Numbered from the stretch's first letter, positions 9,083-18,633 are shown. The stretch is 64,000 nucleotides of DNA from Chryseobacterium sp. S0630 (GCF_024158915.1 NZ_JAMZGF010000011.1:1-64000), one strand, 5' to 3'. Program-made: numbers and translations. The notes: generated by a model from the letters alone, not told the origin.

Positions 9083-10420
9083 CTAGTTTTCCGATGCCCA
9101 GTTCAGACGGTCAGCCTGATTATACTGCCAAGGGGCTGCGTTGTTTTCCACATTGGTCATCATCAGGTTCAGTTCCTGTGGAGCAGCAGACTGTTCCATC
9201 ACCAGGAATCTTCTCATTTCAAAGATAATGGAAAGCGGGTCAAGCAATACCGGACAAGCGTCTGTACATGCATTACAAGTGGTACAAGCCCAAAGTTCTT
9301 CTTTCGTGATATAATCGTTCAACAGTTTTTTACCGTCATCAACGAATTTTCCGTTTTGATCAATATTTCTTCCTACTTCTTCCAATCGGTCTCTGGTTTT
9401 CATCAGAATCAATCTCGGAGAAAGTTTTTTACCGGTAATATTAGCCGGGCAAACAGAAGTACAGCGTCCGCATTCTGTACATGAATAAGCATTCAGCAAT
9501 TGTACCTGATTCAGATCGAAGATATCTTCTGCTCCAAATTTAGACGGTACATCAGCCTCAGCTCCTTCAGCTGGTGCAGCATATGGATCTGCATTAGGGT
9601 CCATCATTAATTTGATTTCCTTTGTTACAGACTCAAGGTTATTGAATTTTCCTTTTCTATCAAGATTTGCATACCATGTACTTGGAAATGCAAGGATAAT
9701 ATGTAAATGCTTTGAGTAATAAAGATAGTTCATGAAGAAAAGAATCCCTACAAAGTGGAACCACCAAGCAGCTTTCTCTGTGAACATCAAAAATCCGCTA
9801 TCAAAGCTGAAGATTTCCAAGAACGGAACAAATGTCATCTCACTGATCGGGAAGCTTCCATGCTCTGGTAAAACTCCTCTTGACTGTAAAATAAAATCTG
9901 AAGCATTCATCATAAAGAAAGCCATCATTAAGGCGAACTCAATAATCAAAATCCAGTTGGCATCATTTTTTGGCCAACCGAAAAGTTCTTTCATCGTCAA
10001 TCTCTTCACTCCGTAAAAATTTCTACGAATAAAGAAAATGACAACCCCAACCACTACTAGAAGTGCTAAAACTTCTAATGTTGCTGTAAAGAAATTATAA
10101 AATGTATGCCCGAAAATGATTGATAAAAAACGGTGTGTACCAAATATTCCATCAACAACAATTTCTATTAATTCAATATTAATAATCACAAAACCTACAT
10201 ATACAAAAAGGTGTAAAACTCCTGCAACAGGACGTGCTGTCATTTTACTCTGTCCCATGGCCACACGAGCCATCGTTTCCCAGCGTTCTCCTTTTCTGTC
10301 GTTTCTATTGATTTCGTGACCTAACCTGATATTTCTATAGATCTTCTGGAGACTTTTGGCAAACAGCCCAAATCCCGCCACTAATAAAATCAGGAAAATA
10401 ATGTTATCGATGTACTGCAT
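9083..10420 (-). CDS. Membrane-bound 4Fe-4S protein (HdrE/HdrC-like fusion)
   Basis: A 445-residue protein whose N-terminal half has about five or six membrane helices, resembling the cytochrome b/HdrE-type domain. The C-terminal half has two 4Fe-4S ferredoxin motifs, CTECGRCTSVCP and CTTCNACTDACP (about residues 305-375). It probably passes electrons between membrane quinones and the CCG-domain protein encoded next. The start ATG lies 8 bases after the stop of the MCE gene, so MCE, this gene and the CCG gene probably share a transcript, although no functional link between lipid transport and this redox module is known to me. Confidence 0.86.
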   Translation of the reverse strand: MQYIDNIIFLILLVAGFGLFAKSLQKIYRNIRLGHEINRNDRKGERWETMARVAMGQSKMTARPVAGVLHLFVYVGFVIINIELIEIVVDGIFGTHRFLSIIFGHTFYNFFTATLEVLALLVVVGVVIFFIRRNFYGVKRLTMKELFGWPKNDANWILIIEFALMMAFFMMNASDFILQSRGVLPEHGSFPISEMTFVPFLEIFSFDSGFLMFTEKAAWWFHFVGILFFMNYLYYSKHLHIILAFPSTWYANLDRKGKFNNLESVTKEIKLMMDPNADPYAAPAEGAEADVPSKFGAEDIFDLNQVQLLNAYSCTECGRCTSVCPANITGKKLSPRLILMKTRDRLEEVGRNIDQNGKFVDDGKKLLNDYITKEELWACTTCNACTDACPVLLDPLSIIFEMRRFLVMEQSAAPQELNLMMTNVENNAAPWQYNQADRLNWASEN

Positions 10421-10428
10421 AAGGCGTA

Positions 10429-11379
10429 TTAGTCTTTGTTATTTTTACCGAAAACCGAGAAGTTGATATATCTCTTCGGATTCGCTTTCATATCTTCAAT
10501 CAATGAATTCAAATTGGAAGATGCTGAATTCAGGTTGTTGTAAAGTTGTTCATCCTTCATCAGTTTACCTAAACTTCCTTCTCCTTTATCTATACCACCA
10601 ATCACCTGATTTAATTTTCCTACGGTAGCATCCAAATTGGCAATCGTAGCATTCAACTGTTTCGTATCAATGCTCTGAGCCAGATTTCCATATTTATCCA
10701 GAGTAACTTTTCCACTCTGCATGGTAAGACTTGCATCGTCCAGCACCTTTTGCAGTTTTGGATCATTGTGCCCTACCAGTGTATTTACACTTCCTGCTGT
10801 AGTCTGTAATGCTCCAACTGTTTTATTAAGGTTCGCTAATAAAGCTTTTATTTCCGCTCTGTTCTGAGCATCAAAAACCTGGTTGGCATTGGCCATTAAA
10901 GAGTCTACTCTATGTAAAACCACCTGTAGCTGATCTTTTACCGGACCAACCTGAGAAGAAAGACTTCCCAATGTTCCCAGTTTAAAAGCTCCTTTTAAGG
11001 TATCACCGTCTTTTGCAGTCGGTCCTCCATACATAAGGTTTACTCTCATTTCTTTACCGGACATTAATCCCGGTTCAAAGATCTCCAGTGATGAGTTTTT
11101 TGAAAATTCGAATTTGTTATCAACGGTAATTTTTACGACGAAATTAATTTTTCCATCTTTTGAGGTGATAGGAATAATTTTATCTACCTGCCCTACTTTC
11201 AATCCATTAATAGAGACTGCCGCAGACTGCGCCAGACCTTCCACATTGTCATATTTTGCGTAAAATATATTGTCGGTAGTAAAAAGGCTTTTCCCTTTCA
11301 TAAACTGAAACAACACCACAAAGCCTACGATAGCTAGAAGTGCAATCACACCAGCTTTTAATTCTTTACTGAACTTCAC
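10429..11379 (-). CDS. MlaD/MCE family lipid-transport protein
   Basis: A 316-residue protein with one N-terminal membrane anchor (about 8-25) followed by a single MCE domain (about 38-115). MCE proteins form periplasmic rings that carry phospholipid between inner and outer membranes with an MlaE permease and MlaF ATPase. The remainder is helical, with heptad-like stretches, and probably forms a coiled-coil extension. The start is GTG. The likely permease and ATPase partners are encoded 17 kb away at 28209-29776, so the transporter seems to be split between loci. Confidence 0.88.
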   Translation of the reverse strand: MKFSKELKAGVIALLAIVGFVVLFQFMKGKSLFTTDNIFYAKYDNVEGLAQSAAVSINGLKVGQVDKIIPITSKDGKINFVVKITVDNKFEFSKNSSLEIFEPGLMSGKEMRVNLMYGGPTAKDGDTLKGAFKLGTLGSLSSQVGPVKDQLQVVLHRVDSLMANANQVFDAQNRAEIKALLANLNKTVGALQTTAGSVNTLVGHNDPKLQKVLDDASLTMQSGKVTLDKYGNLAQSIDTKQLNATIANLDATVGKLNQVIGGIDKGEGSLGKLMKDEQLYNNLNSASSNLNSLIEDMKANPKRYINFSVFGKNNKD

Positions 11380-11458
11380 TTGCTAATTTTTTTCTAATAA
11401 GCAAATATAATACATTTTAAATAAATCTTTTCCTTTATTGTTCTGCGTTAAATACAAA

Positions 11459-11488
11459 AAAAGCGACAAAAAAATTTGTCGCTTTTTA
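11459..11488 (-). terminator. Terminator of the PpiD-like gene
   Basis: Perfect 11-bp stem AAAGCGACAAA/TTTGTCGCTTT with a 4-nt loop, ending in a T-run on the minus strand. It separates the chaperone gene from the MCE operon. Confidence 0.85.
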
Positions 11489-11507
11489 TATCATTGAAAT
11501 GATTTTC

Positions 11508-13661
11508 TTATTGTTGCTGATTTCCCAGCTTGTTCCAGATCTCGATTCTGTAATCTTCGATATCTGCGTTGTCCTGAAGACTCTTCATCCAAGCCTGTCC
11601 GAACATTCCAGCACTTCTCTGAGTAAGAGATTCTGTAAACTGCTTAAGATCTCCAGGCTGTTTGTTTACAGTTTCTGATTTTTTGATCAAAACATAAACT
11701 CCTGTTCCACCTTCAACCGGGTTAGAAAGTTTACCTTTTGCAACACCGAATGCTGCACCGGCAACTTTAGGTTCCATAGCACCTGCTACTGAAGGATTCA
11801 ATAGGTTCACCTGAGCAGATTGTTTTGGAGCGGCAAACAATTTAGCAATCTGATCTAAGCTGGAAGCTTTTGCTGCTGCAATTTTATCAGAAATTTGTTT
11901 TGCTGCCAATTTATTTTTAACGATAACTTCGATCTGATCTCTCACTGATTCCGGATCAGCAAGACCTGCTTCCTGTTTTCCGTTCAGATACACTACAATT
12001 TTATCACCAGTTCCGTCTACTGTAAATAATTCAGTATCTCCTTTTTCTCTTTTCTTATCAAAAGCCCATGTAAGGATATCAGCATCTTTTTCAGTACCTA
12101 AGCCCTGAAGCTGACCTTCAAATCTTTTCGCTGCTTTTGGATTGGAGAACTGATAGTTTCCTTTTTTAGCAATGTTCACGAAATCGTTGAAAGATTTTCC
12201 TTGAACCTGCTGAATGAATTTTCTAGAGTTTTTGTCTGTCTCAGCCTCAGTAGCATCTGAAGGTTTGATTGCTTTCACAAGGTTAGCAACTTTATACCCC
12301 ATTGATCCTGATTTTTTATCTTCAATATTGATGATATGGTAACCAAACTGTGTTTCTACTACCCCTGTAGCTCCTTTAGGATTGCTTGCAAGATAAGCAA
12401 GGAATTCAGGAACGAAAGGCGTCTCTGGTGTTGTCCAACCAAGGCTACCTCCCTGAGCTGCAGAATTTGGATCGCTTGAAAGCTTAAGGAATTCTGTAAA
12501 TTTAGCAGGACTTGCTTTTACAATTGCACCAATTGAGTCTGCCAATTTCTTAGCCTGCTCTTTAGTTCTTGTTACTCCTTCACCTGCAGGGCTTCCTTTG
12601 AATGCAATTAGGATATGTCTGGATAAAGTAGAATCTGAAGGTCTTTTACCTACCAATTTAGAAACTACATATACATCTTGTTCTTTATAAGGACCAAAAG
12701 TCTGACCTACTGCAGCTGCAGCGACCTGATCTTTGATTGTTGGAGGCAATTGAGCAGGATTCAAATACTGAGGATTGAATGGTGCATCAGAATTTGCCGC
12801 TACAAACATAGAATCGTTTTTAGTATTCTGGAAGTTTTCAGTTCCTCCACTTGCATCTGTACCTCCTGAATATAATTTTGTAATTTCTTTCAAGGCTGCT
12901 GCATCATCTGCTGCACTTGGTTTAGATGGGAAAAATACAATACCGATATTTCTGCTAGGCTCAGCTTTGAACATTACAGGGTGCTTCTTGATGTAATCAG
13001 CAAGATCCTGTGTTGTCACATTGATCTTTGTTTTTTGAAGATAAGCTGCGTAATCTACTTTTACAAAGTCGATGTCTGCAAGCTGATCTCTCTGCTTCAT
13101 CAATTCTTCAGCTTCTTTCTTACCTGTAGTGATACCTGCTGAAAGATTAGTAAACACCTGTCTTGCCATCAGTCTGTACTCGATAGTCTTTCTCGTTTTC
13201 AACCATTGAGTATATCCTTGAGGATTGGTGTTTTGTAATGTTTCAATTTCTTTTTTAAGCTCTTGAGTTTTAAAGTTACCTTTCTCATCAAAGAACTGTT
13301 GATTCTGAGCAAACATCTGATCGTACTGGATTTGATTCCAGAAATAATCATCAGTCATTTCAAAGCCCAATTTCTCAAACTGTTGTTTGATAAGTTTAGA
13401 TTGTACAAGTAACTGCCAAGCCTGCTCTTCAAGACCGTTTTTCGGACGACCTTGCTGTTCAGCCTGCTGCTGCAACACGAAAAGCTGATCATTGAACTCT
13501 TCGCGGGTGATTTTCTCACCGTTTACTTTTCCTAAAACGTCAGGATTCTTACCAAAAACCTTGTCGATACTATCTGGGTTCACCAGGAACGCCAAAAGCG
13601 CTAAGGCTATTACTCCCATTAAAAGCCAAGGCTTACTCCTAATCTGTCCTAAAATTGCCAT
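11508..13661 (-). CDS. PpiD-like peptidyl-prolyl isomerase
   Basis: A 717-residue periplasmic folding factor anchored by one N-terminal helix (about 12-30). It has a SurA/PpiD N-terminal chaperone region (about 35-190), one clear parvulin domain (about 340-450, with SRHILIAFKG and GSLGW...FVPEF...GVVETQFGYHII), then a second, degenerate PPIase-like region. The order and length match PpiD, which helps newly exported proteins leave the Sec channel. It appears monocistronic, bounded by a terminator downstream and by the divergent lon gene upstream. The molecular role is inferred from the family. Confidence 0.9.
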   Translation of the reverse strand: MAILGQIRSKPWLLMGVIALALLAFLVNPDSIDKVFGKNPDVLGKVNGEKITREEFNDQLFVLQQQAEQQGRPKNGLEEQAWQLLVQSKLIKQQFEKLGFEMTDDYFWNQIQYDQMFAQNQQFFDEKGNFKTQELKKEIETLQNTNPQGYTQWLKTRKTIEYRLMARQVFTNLSAGITTGKKEAEELMKQRDQLADIDFVKVDYAAYLQKTKINVTTQDLADYIKKHPVMFKAEPSRNIGIVFFPSKPSAADDAAALKEITKLYSGGTDASGGTENFQNTKNDSMFVAANSDAPFNPQYLNPAQLPPTIKDQVAAAAVGQTFGPYKEQDVYVVSKLVGKRPSDSTLSRHILIAFKGSPAGEGVTRTKEQAKKLADSIGAIVKASPAKFTEFLKLSSDPNSAAQGGSLGWTTPETPFVPEFLAYLASNPKGATGVVETQFGYHIINIEDKKSGSMGYKVANLVKAIKPSDATEAETDKNSRKFIQQVQGKSFNDFVNIAKKGNYQFSNPKAAKRFEGQLQGLGTEKDADILTWAFDKKREKGDTELFTVDGTGDKIVVYLNGKQEAGLADPESVRDQIEVIVKNKLAAKQISDKIAAAKASSLDQIAKLFAAPKQSAQVNLLNPSVAGAMEPKVAGAAFGVAKGKLSNPVEGGTGVYVLIKKSETVNKQPGDLKQFTESLTQRSAGMFGQAWMKSLQDNADIEDYRIEIWNKLGNQQQ

Positions 13662-13803
13662 TTTATAAATTATAGTTTTTTATCAGTTTGCGAAAATACA
13701 CATTTTTAAGAAATTACAGAAACAGAACTGCTTAATTTTGATTTTTAATGCAAAGATTATCTAAAAAAGGAAATTTTGACCGTATTTTTAAGTAAAAAAC
13801 AAA

Positions 13804-13819
13804 TGGCATAAGTATTGTG
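13804..13819 (+). promoter_or_regulatory. Possible sigma-54-like promoter upstream of lon
   Basis: TGGCATAAGTATTGT resembles the -24/-12 sigma-54 consensus TGGCACG-N4-TTGC with three mismatches, about 105 bases before the lon start. Weak, single-site evidence. Confidence 0.25.
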
Positions 13820-13922
13820 CATTTTTAAAACATTATAATATGCCGCACGTTTTCAGAGTATATTATATAAAAATCCCTTTAACGATAAAAAACGAAAATG
13901 ACAATTTGTCATTCGATTGACT

Positions 13923-16328
13923 ATGACAGAATTTGAAGATATTAGTTTAGAAGAAATGATCAGTGACGGATTTGATATCGTAACTGAAGAAATCAATCTT
14001 TCCGACTTCGCAGAGACTGATAAAAATTCCGAACAGAAAATATTCCCTATACTTCCCGTAAGAAATATGGTTATGTTCCCCAATGTAGTAATTCCTATTA
14101 CTGCAGGGAGAAAAACCTCTATACAGCTTCTTGAAGAAGCACAGAAGAACGGAGATTTTATTGGAATTGTAAGCCAGAAAAATTCGGATCTGGAACAACC
14201 TTCCGAAAAAGATATTTATTCTACCGGTACCTTGGCAAAAATCATTAAGATTATTAAACTGCCAGAAGGTAATATTACTGCTATCACTAAAGGTTTCCAC
14301 AGATTTAAGATTAAAAAAATCATAGATAATAAACCTTACTTCAAAGCAGAAATATCAAAATTAAAAGACAGCCGACCTAAAGATCAGGAAGAGTATGAAG
14401 CATTATTGGAGAACATCAAAGATCTCGCTTTAAAGATCATTGAACTTGATCCCAATATTCCTAATGCTGCAAATTTCGCGATCAAAAATATTAACAATAA
14501 TGATGATCTTCTGAATTTCATCTGCACGAATGCTAATTTTTCTTCCATTGCAAAACAAAAACTTCTTGAAGAGAAAAGCCTGATGATCAGAGCCAATCAG
14601 TGCTATGAGATGATGCATGAGGATTTCAGGAAGCTGGAGCTGAGAAATCAGATTCATCAGAAAACCTCAAAGGATCTTGATAAACAGCAGAGAGAATACT
14701 TCCTGAATCAACAAATCAGAACAATCCAGGAAGAACTGGGCGGTGGACCTGAAAGTGATGTGGAAGATCTTATTGCTAAGGCTAAAACAAAAAAATGGAG
14801 TCAGGAGGTAGAAGACCATTTCCAGAAAGAAATCAGCAGACTTCAGCGTCAGAATCCTAATTCTCCGGACTATAACGTACAGAGAAACTACCTGGATTTC
14901 TTTACAGATCTACCTTGGGAAACTTATACAAAAGATATTTTTGATATTGCTAAGGCTGAAAAAGTACTTGACAAAGCACACTTCGGTCTGGAAGATATCA
15001 AGAAAAGAATTCTTGAGCACATGGCTGTTTTAAAATTAAAAAACAACATGAAGTCTCCTATCCTATTATTGGTAGGACCTCCGGGTGTGGGTAAGACCTC
15101 TTTAGGAAAATCTATTGCTGATGCTTTAGGGAGAAAATATGTAAGATTATCATTGGGAGGACTTCATGACGAGAGTGAAATCCGCGGACATAGAAAAACG
15201 TATATCGGTGCTATGGCGGGAAGAATTTTACAATCTATCAAAAAATCCGGCACTTCAAATCCGGTAATTGTTCTTGATGAGATTGATAAAATCGGACAAG
15301 GTCTTCATGGGGATCCAAGCTCAGCACTCTTAGAAGTTCTTGATCCTGAACAAAATAAGTCTTTCTATGATAATTTCCTGGAGATGGGCTATGACCTTTC
15401 AAAAGTAATGTTCATTGCTACAGCCAATTCACTTTCAACGATACAGACTCCTCTTTTAGACAGAACGGAAATCATTCAGATTGCCGGTTATACTTTGGAG
15501 GAAAAGATTGAGATTGCCAAAAGACATTTAATCAAAAAGCAACAGGAAGAAAATGGTCTGGATGCAAAATCATTCAAACTTGGAAATGCAGAACTTAAGC
15601 ATATTGTAGAAGCACATACTTCTGAAAGTGGTGTAAGAACTTTGGAAAAAAGAATTGCAGCCATTGGAAGATGGGTAGCACTACAGACAGCTTTGGTAAA
15701 AGAATATGACCCAAAAATTTCAGTGGAAAAAGTAGATGAAATCCTTGGAGTTCCAAGACCTAAAAGCTTATCTGAAATCACTGGAGTTCCGGGTGTGGTA
15801 ACCGGTCTTGCATGGACAAGCGTAGGAGGAGATATCCTTTATATTGAAAGTATTTTAAGCAATGGTAAAGGGGCATTAACGATGACTGGAAACCTGGGAA
15901 CAGTAATGAAAGAATCGGCTACTATTGCGCTGGAATATATAAAAGCGAAACATGATGAGCTGGGAATACCACAAGAAGACCTGGATAAGAAAAACATTCA
16001 CGTACACGTTCCTGAAGGAGCAACGCCTAAAGACGGACCGTCTGCTGGTATTGCTATGCTGACATCAATGGTTTCTTCGTTTAAAAACAAGAAAATAAAA
16101 CCTCACCTGGCAATGACCGGAGAGATTACATTAAGAGGAAAAGTACTACCTGTAGGGGGAATCAAAGAAAAGCTTCTTGCCGCAACAAGAGCAGGGATCA
16201 AAGATGTTATTCTTTGTGAGGCTAACAGAAAAGATGTGGAGGAAATCAAAAAAGATTATCTGAAAAATCTGAGAGTACATTACGTTAACAGAATGGAAGA
16301 AGTCATTGACATCGCCATTGAAGAATAA
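13923..16328 (+). CDS. lon: ATP-dependent protease Lon
   Basis: Cytoplasmic serine protease that degrades misfolded and regulatory proteins. It has an N-terminal substrate-binding LON domain (about 40-235), an AAA+ module with Walker [14 protein letters not shown] near residue 385 and Walker [11 protein letters not shown], and a C-terminal peptidase with catalytic Ser in [10 protein letters not shown] and Lys in [15 protein letters not shown] chose the ATG at 13923 (801 residues) rather than the in-frame TTG two codons upstream. It is divergent from the PpiD-like gene and followed by a hairpin terminator, so it is probably monocistronic. Confidence 0.97.
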   Translation: MTEFEDISLEEMISDGFDIVTEEINLSDFAETDKNSEQKIFPILPVRNMVMFPNVVIPITAGRKTSIQLLEEAQKNGDFIGIVSQKNSDLEQPSEKDIYSTGTLAKIIKIIKLPEGNITAITKGFHRFKIKKIIDNKPYFKAEISKLKDSRPKDQEEYEALLENIKDLALKIIELDPNIPNAANFAIKNINNNDDLLNFICTNANFSSIAKQKLLEEKSLMIRANQCYEMMHEDFRKLELRNQIHQKTSKDLDKQQREYFLNQQIRTIQEELGGGPESDVEDLIAKAKTKKWSQEVEDHFQKEISRLQRQNPNSPDYNVQRNYLDFFTDLPWETYTKDIFDIAKAEKVLDKAHFGLEDIKKRILEHMAVLKLKNNMKSPILLLVGPPGVGKTSLGKSIADALGRKYVRLSLGGLHDESEIRGHRKTYIGAMAGRILQSIKKSGTSNPVIVLDEIDKIGQGLHGDPSSALLEVLDPEQNKSFYDNFLEMGYDLSKVMFIATANSLSTIQTPLLDRTEIIQIAGYTLEEKIEIAKRHLIKKQQEENGLDAKSFKLGNAELKHIVEAHTSESGVRTLEKRIAAIGRWVALQTALVKEYDPKISVEKVDEILGVPRPKSLSEITGVPGVVTGLAWTSVGGDILYIESILSNGKGALTMTGNLGTVMKESATIALEYIKAKHDELGIPQEDLDKKNIHVHVPEGATPKDGPSAGIAMLTSMVSSFKNKKIKPHLAMTGEITLRGKVLPVGGIKEKLLAATRAGIKDVILCEANRKDVEEIKKDYLKNLRVHYVNRMEEVIDIAIEE

Positions 16329-16360
16329 AACAATTTATAACATATTAACTTCTCAATAAA

Positions 16361-16396
16361 GAAACACGTTCTGATATTCAGGGCGTGTTTCTGTTT
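16361..16396 (+). terminator. Terminator of lon
   Basis: GAAACACG/CGTGTTTC stem with a 15-nt loop, then TGTTTT, 33 bases after the lon stop. Confidence 0.6.
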
Positions 16397-16427
16397 TAGG
16401 TAAAAAAATCACAATCAACCTGGCTGG

Positions 16428-16518
16428 GTGGAATAAAATTTGATACTATCCAGGAAAATCCTGAAGGATTGAATAAAAAATTTTTCAATTCAGAAGGGTT
16501 TTCTTATTTTTATTCCAC
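16428..16518 (+). other. Nested inverted repeat, candidate structured RNA
   Basis: An outer 11-bp perfect repeat (GTGGAATAAAA at 16428, TTTTATTCCAC at 16508) encloses a GAAAATCC/GGGTTTTC stem (one G-U pair) and an ATTGAA/TTCAAT stem, all nested in order. It sits just upstream of the AI-2E family permease gene. It could be a 5' leader structure or an intergenic palindromic repeat. Confidence 0.45.
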
Positions 16519-16536
16519 ACTGCATATTTTTAGATT

Positions 16537-17649
16537 ATGAATTTCCTTAGACTTCCTTTCCTTGTCAAGCTTACCCTCGTGGTAGTTTCCATCATTGGAC
16601 TTGGCTACCTTCTGGCATTAGGACAGAGTATTTTAGCTCCGTTTTTCCTGGCATTCCTGATGGCGATGCTGTTTTTGCCTGCAGCCACTTTTATGGAAAG
16701 AAAGCTAAGATTTCCAAGATCTATGTCTACCATGACTTCAGTATTTATTATGCTGATGATTTTAAGCGGTATTATTTATTTCTTTACCAATCAGCTGTCT
16801 GATTTCAGTAAGGATCTTCCGCATCTCAAGGAACAGTTTACCACTGTTTTTAACAGCCTTCAGCATTGGGTTTCCAAAACATTTAATGTGAAAGTGGATG
16901 AACAGGTGGATTACATTAACCAAGGATTAACTAAACTTCTGTCTTCTTCGGGAGTAATTTTAGGATTTACTTTTGGAATTTTTTCAACGGGATTCGGCTT
17001 CATTATATTTTTCACCCTGTTTTTTATCTTTATTTTAAATTACAGAAGACTTTTAAATAATTTTATCGTTACTGTTTTCAACGAAAGACATAAAGCCAGT
17101 GTACAGGAAGCTGTGAACGAGATTCGGATCATGACTAAGAAATACATCTTTGGGCTTTTCCTTCAGGTGATTATTGTTTCTGTTTTAACATCCACTCTCC
17201 TTACCATTCTTGGAGTGAAATATGCTATTCTTCTGGGAGTTCTGACAGGATTATTAAATGTTATTCCGTATCTGGGAATCTTTATTTCTCTTCTCATTTC
17301 CTGTTTTATAGCATTTGCTACTTCTACACCTTCAACCTGTATTTATGTTGCCTTAGGGTATATTGCCATTCATGCTGTAGATGGAAATATTGTTCTACCA
17401 TTTGTGGTGGGTTCTAAAGTTAAAATCAACGCTTTATTTTCTTTTATTGGAATCCTTTTAGGAGAACATCTTTGGGGAATTGCAGGAATGTTCCTGTGTA
17501 TTCCGGCCATTGCGATTATAAAAATCATCTGTGAAAGAGTGGATGATCTCAAACCTTGGGGAAGATTGCTGGGAGAAGAGCCCAAACCTCATAAGAAGAA
17601 AAAAAGCTACAAAATTTCCAAGAATATCACTTTGAAGGAAATGGACTAG
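16537..17649 (+). CDS. AI-2E family transporter (PerM/TqsA-like)
   Basis: A 370-residue inner-membrane protein with about eight predicted helices arranged in the AI-2E family (formerly UPF0118) pattern: two N-terminal pairs, an amphipathic soluble section near residues 90-140, then the C-terminal helical group with LLGVLTGLLNVIPYLGI and HAVDGNIVLPFVVGSKVKINAL. The C-terminal tail is very basic. Members include exporters and Na+/H+ antiporters, so the name does not prove autoinducer transport. It starts 19 bases after a nested inverted repeat and stands alone. Confidence 0.88.
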   Translation: MNFLRLPFLVKLTLVVVSIIGLGYLLALGQSILAPFFLAFLMAMLFLPAATFMERKLRFPRSMSTMTSVFIMLMILSGIIYFFTNQLSDFSKDLPHLKEQFTTVFNSLQHWVSKTFNVKVDEQVDYINQGLTKLLSSSGVILGFTFGIFSTGFGFIIFFTLFFIFILNYRRLLNNFIVTVFNERHKASVQEAVNEIRIMTKKYIFGLFLQVIIVSVLTSTLLTILGVKYAILLGVLTGLLNVIPYLGIFISLLISCFIAFATSTPSTCIYVALGYIAIHAVDGNIVLPFVVGSKVKINALFSFIGILLGEHLWGIAGMFLCIPAIAIIKIICERVDDLKPWGRLLGEEPKPHKKKKSYKISKNITLKEMD

Positions 17650-17652
17650 AAT

Positions 17653-17690
17653 ATGAGTAATGAGTAATAAGCAATGGGTAATGGGTAATA
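17653..17690. repeat. Degenerate 7-bp tandem repeat
   Basis: About five units of ATGAGTA/ATGGGTA follow one another after the permease stop. It is a short microsatellite-like tract that could vary in copy number. Confidence 0.6.
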
Positions 17691-17736
17691 ATTGACCTAA
17701 TCCTAACTTTGAATGCTTACATATTAAACTTTAAAT

Positions 17737-17770
17737 AAAAAGACTGCCTTTTTAGAGACAGTCTTTTTTT
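17737..17770. terminator. Bidirectional terminator
   Basis: AAAAGACTG/CAGTCTTTT stem with T-rich flanks on both strands, between the convergent permease and GG-leader peptide genes. Confidence 0.75.
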
Positions 17771-17774
17771 ATTG

Positions 17775-18014
17775 TTATGACGCAGCGCACCAAGGACTCA
17801 TTCCATTTGGACAGGTATCTGTGCACAGGATATAAGTTTGGCTATCCGGACAGTATCCTTTATCCGGCTCCGGAGTTCCTCCTCCACCTCCAATACAAGG
17901 ATGACCTGCAGGAATTTTACATGGACAATCTATGGGTCCAATATCACATTTTTCAATTCCTCCCTGGATTTCTCTCAAATTTGTACGGTTTAATTTTTTA
18001 AGATTTTTCAACAT
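17775..18014 (-). CDS. Bacteriocin-like peptide with GG leader, eight cysteines
   Basis: A 79-residue peptide. The N-terminal leader (KNLKKLNRTNLREIQGG) is basic and amphipathic and ends in a double glycine at residues 18-19, the cleavage-type signal of Bacteroidota natural-product and bacteriocin-like precursors. The core has eight Cys, a run of five Gly and several Pro. It shares the leader style but not the core pattern of the two peptides at 62.6-63.0 kb. A flavobacterial -7 box precedes it. No modification enzyme, peptidase-transporter or immunity gene is recognisable nearby, so processing would have to be done elsewhere. Function unknown. Confidence 0.8.
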   Translation of the reverse strand: MLKNLKKLNRTNLREIQGGIEKCDIGPIDCPCKIPAGHPCIGGGGGTPEPDKGYCPDSQTYILCTDTCPNGMSPWCAAS

Positions 18015-18039
18015 AATATTATTAGTTTAGTTTGAATTT

Positions 18040-18072
18040 CAAATATAAACAATGAAATTATTCAAAACACAA
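18040..18072 (-). promoter_or_regulatory. Promoter of the GG-leader peptide gene
   Basis: The minus strand has -7 TATATTTG (18040-18047) and a TTG about 22 bases upstream (18070-18072), in the flavobacterial promoter arrangement. Confidence 0.5.
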
Positions 18073-18142
18073 CATTAACCTATCATTAACATTAATTATA
18101 TATTTTTTATAAAAACACAATCAACGAATCCTATTTTTATTT

Positions 18143-18150
18143 TACATTTG
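18143..18150 (+). promoter_or_regulatory. -7 box of the DoxX gene
   Basis: TACATTTG matches TAnnTTTG 17 bases before the DoxX start codon. Confidence 0.5.
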
Positions 18151-18167
18151 ATATAAAATCATCAATC

Positions 18168-18545
18168 ATGAAAACAGTAAAATTCATTTTATGTTTACTT
18201 TTCGGGCTTATGTTTATTAATGCCGGGTTAAACAAGTTTTTTAACTATATGCCCATGGAAAAACCTACTCCTGAACAAATGAAACTTTTCGCTGCTTTTG
18301 GAGAAATCAGCTGGCTAATGCCTTTAGTGGGGATTGTAGAAGTCATTGGCGGATTATTATTTATTTTCCCAAAAACAAGAGCGTTGGGCGCCATTGTTAT
18401 TTTACCTGTCATGGTAGGAATTGTTACCCATGTTTTCACAATGGATAAATCTCCTATGGGAATGGGTATCGCCGGCGTGATGTTTCTGATCAACCTTTGG
18501 ATGATTATTGACAACAAGGAAAAATATAAACATTTAGTTTCGTAA
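18168..18545 (+). CDS. DoxX-like membrane protein
   Basis: A 125-residue protein with four predicted membrane helices and the FGLMFINAGLNKFFNYMP opening typical of small DoxX/SURF4-type proteins in Bacteroidota. It contains VGIVEVIGGLLFI and ends in a short charged tail. Larger family members take part in membrane redox reactions (thiosulfate:quinone oxidoreductase subunit, MhqP-type quinone detoxification), but small stand-alone members have no firm role. It has its own -7 box and converges on the acyl-CoA dehydrogenase gene across a palindrome. Confidence 0.82.
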   Translation: MKTVKFILCLLFGLMFINAGLNKFFNYMPMEKPTPEQMKLFAAFGEISWLMPLVGIVEVIGGLLFIFPKTRALGAIVILPVMVGIVTHVFTMDKSPMGMGIAGVMFLINLWMIIDNKEKYKHLVS

Positions 18546-18620
18546 GGTAGCAGGCAATAGATTGCAGGTTGCAGTAGTCTAGTTCTGCTTTTTACTACCC
18601 ATAACCTATTATCTGCTACC
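18546..18620. repeat. Intergenic palindrome between convergent genes
   Basis: GGTAGCAGGCAATAG and CTATTATCTGCTACC are complementary at 13 of 15 positions, with more imperfect pairing inside. It fills the gap between DoxX and the acyl-CoA dehydrogenase and may serve as a two-way transcription end. Confidence 0.6.
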
Positions 18621-18633
18621 TGCCACCTATTTC

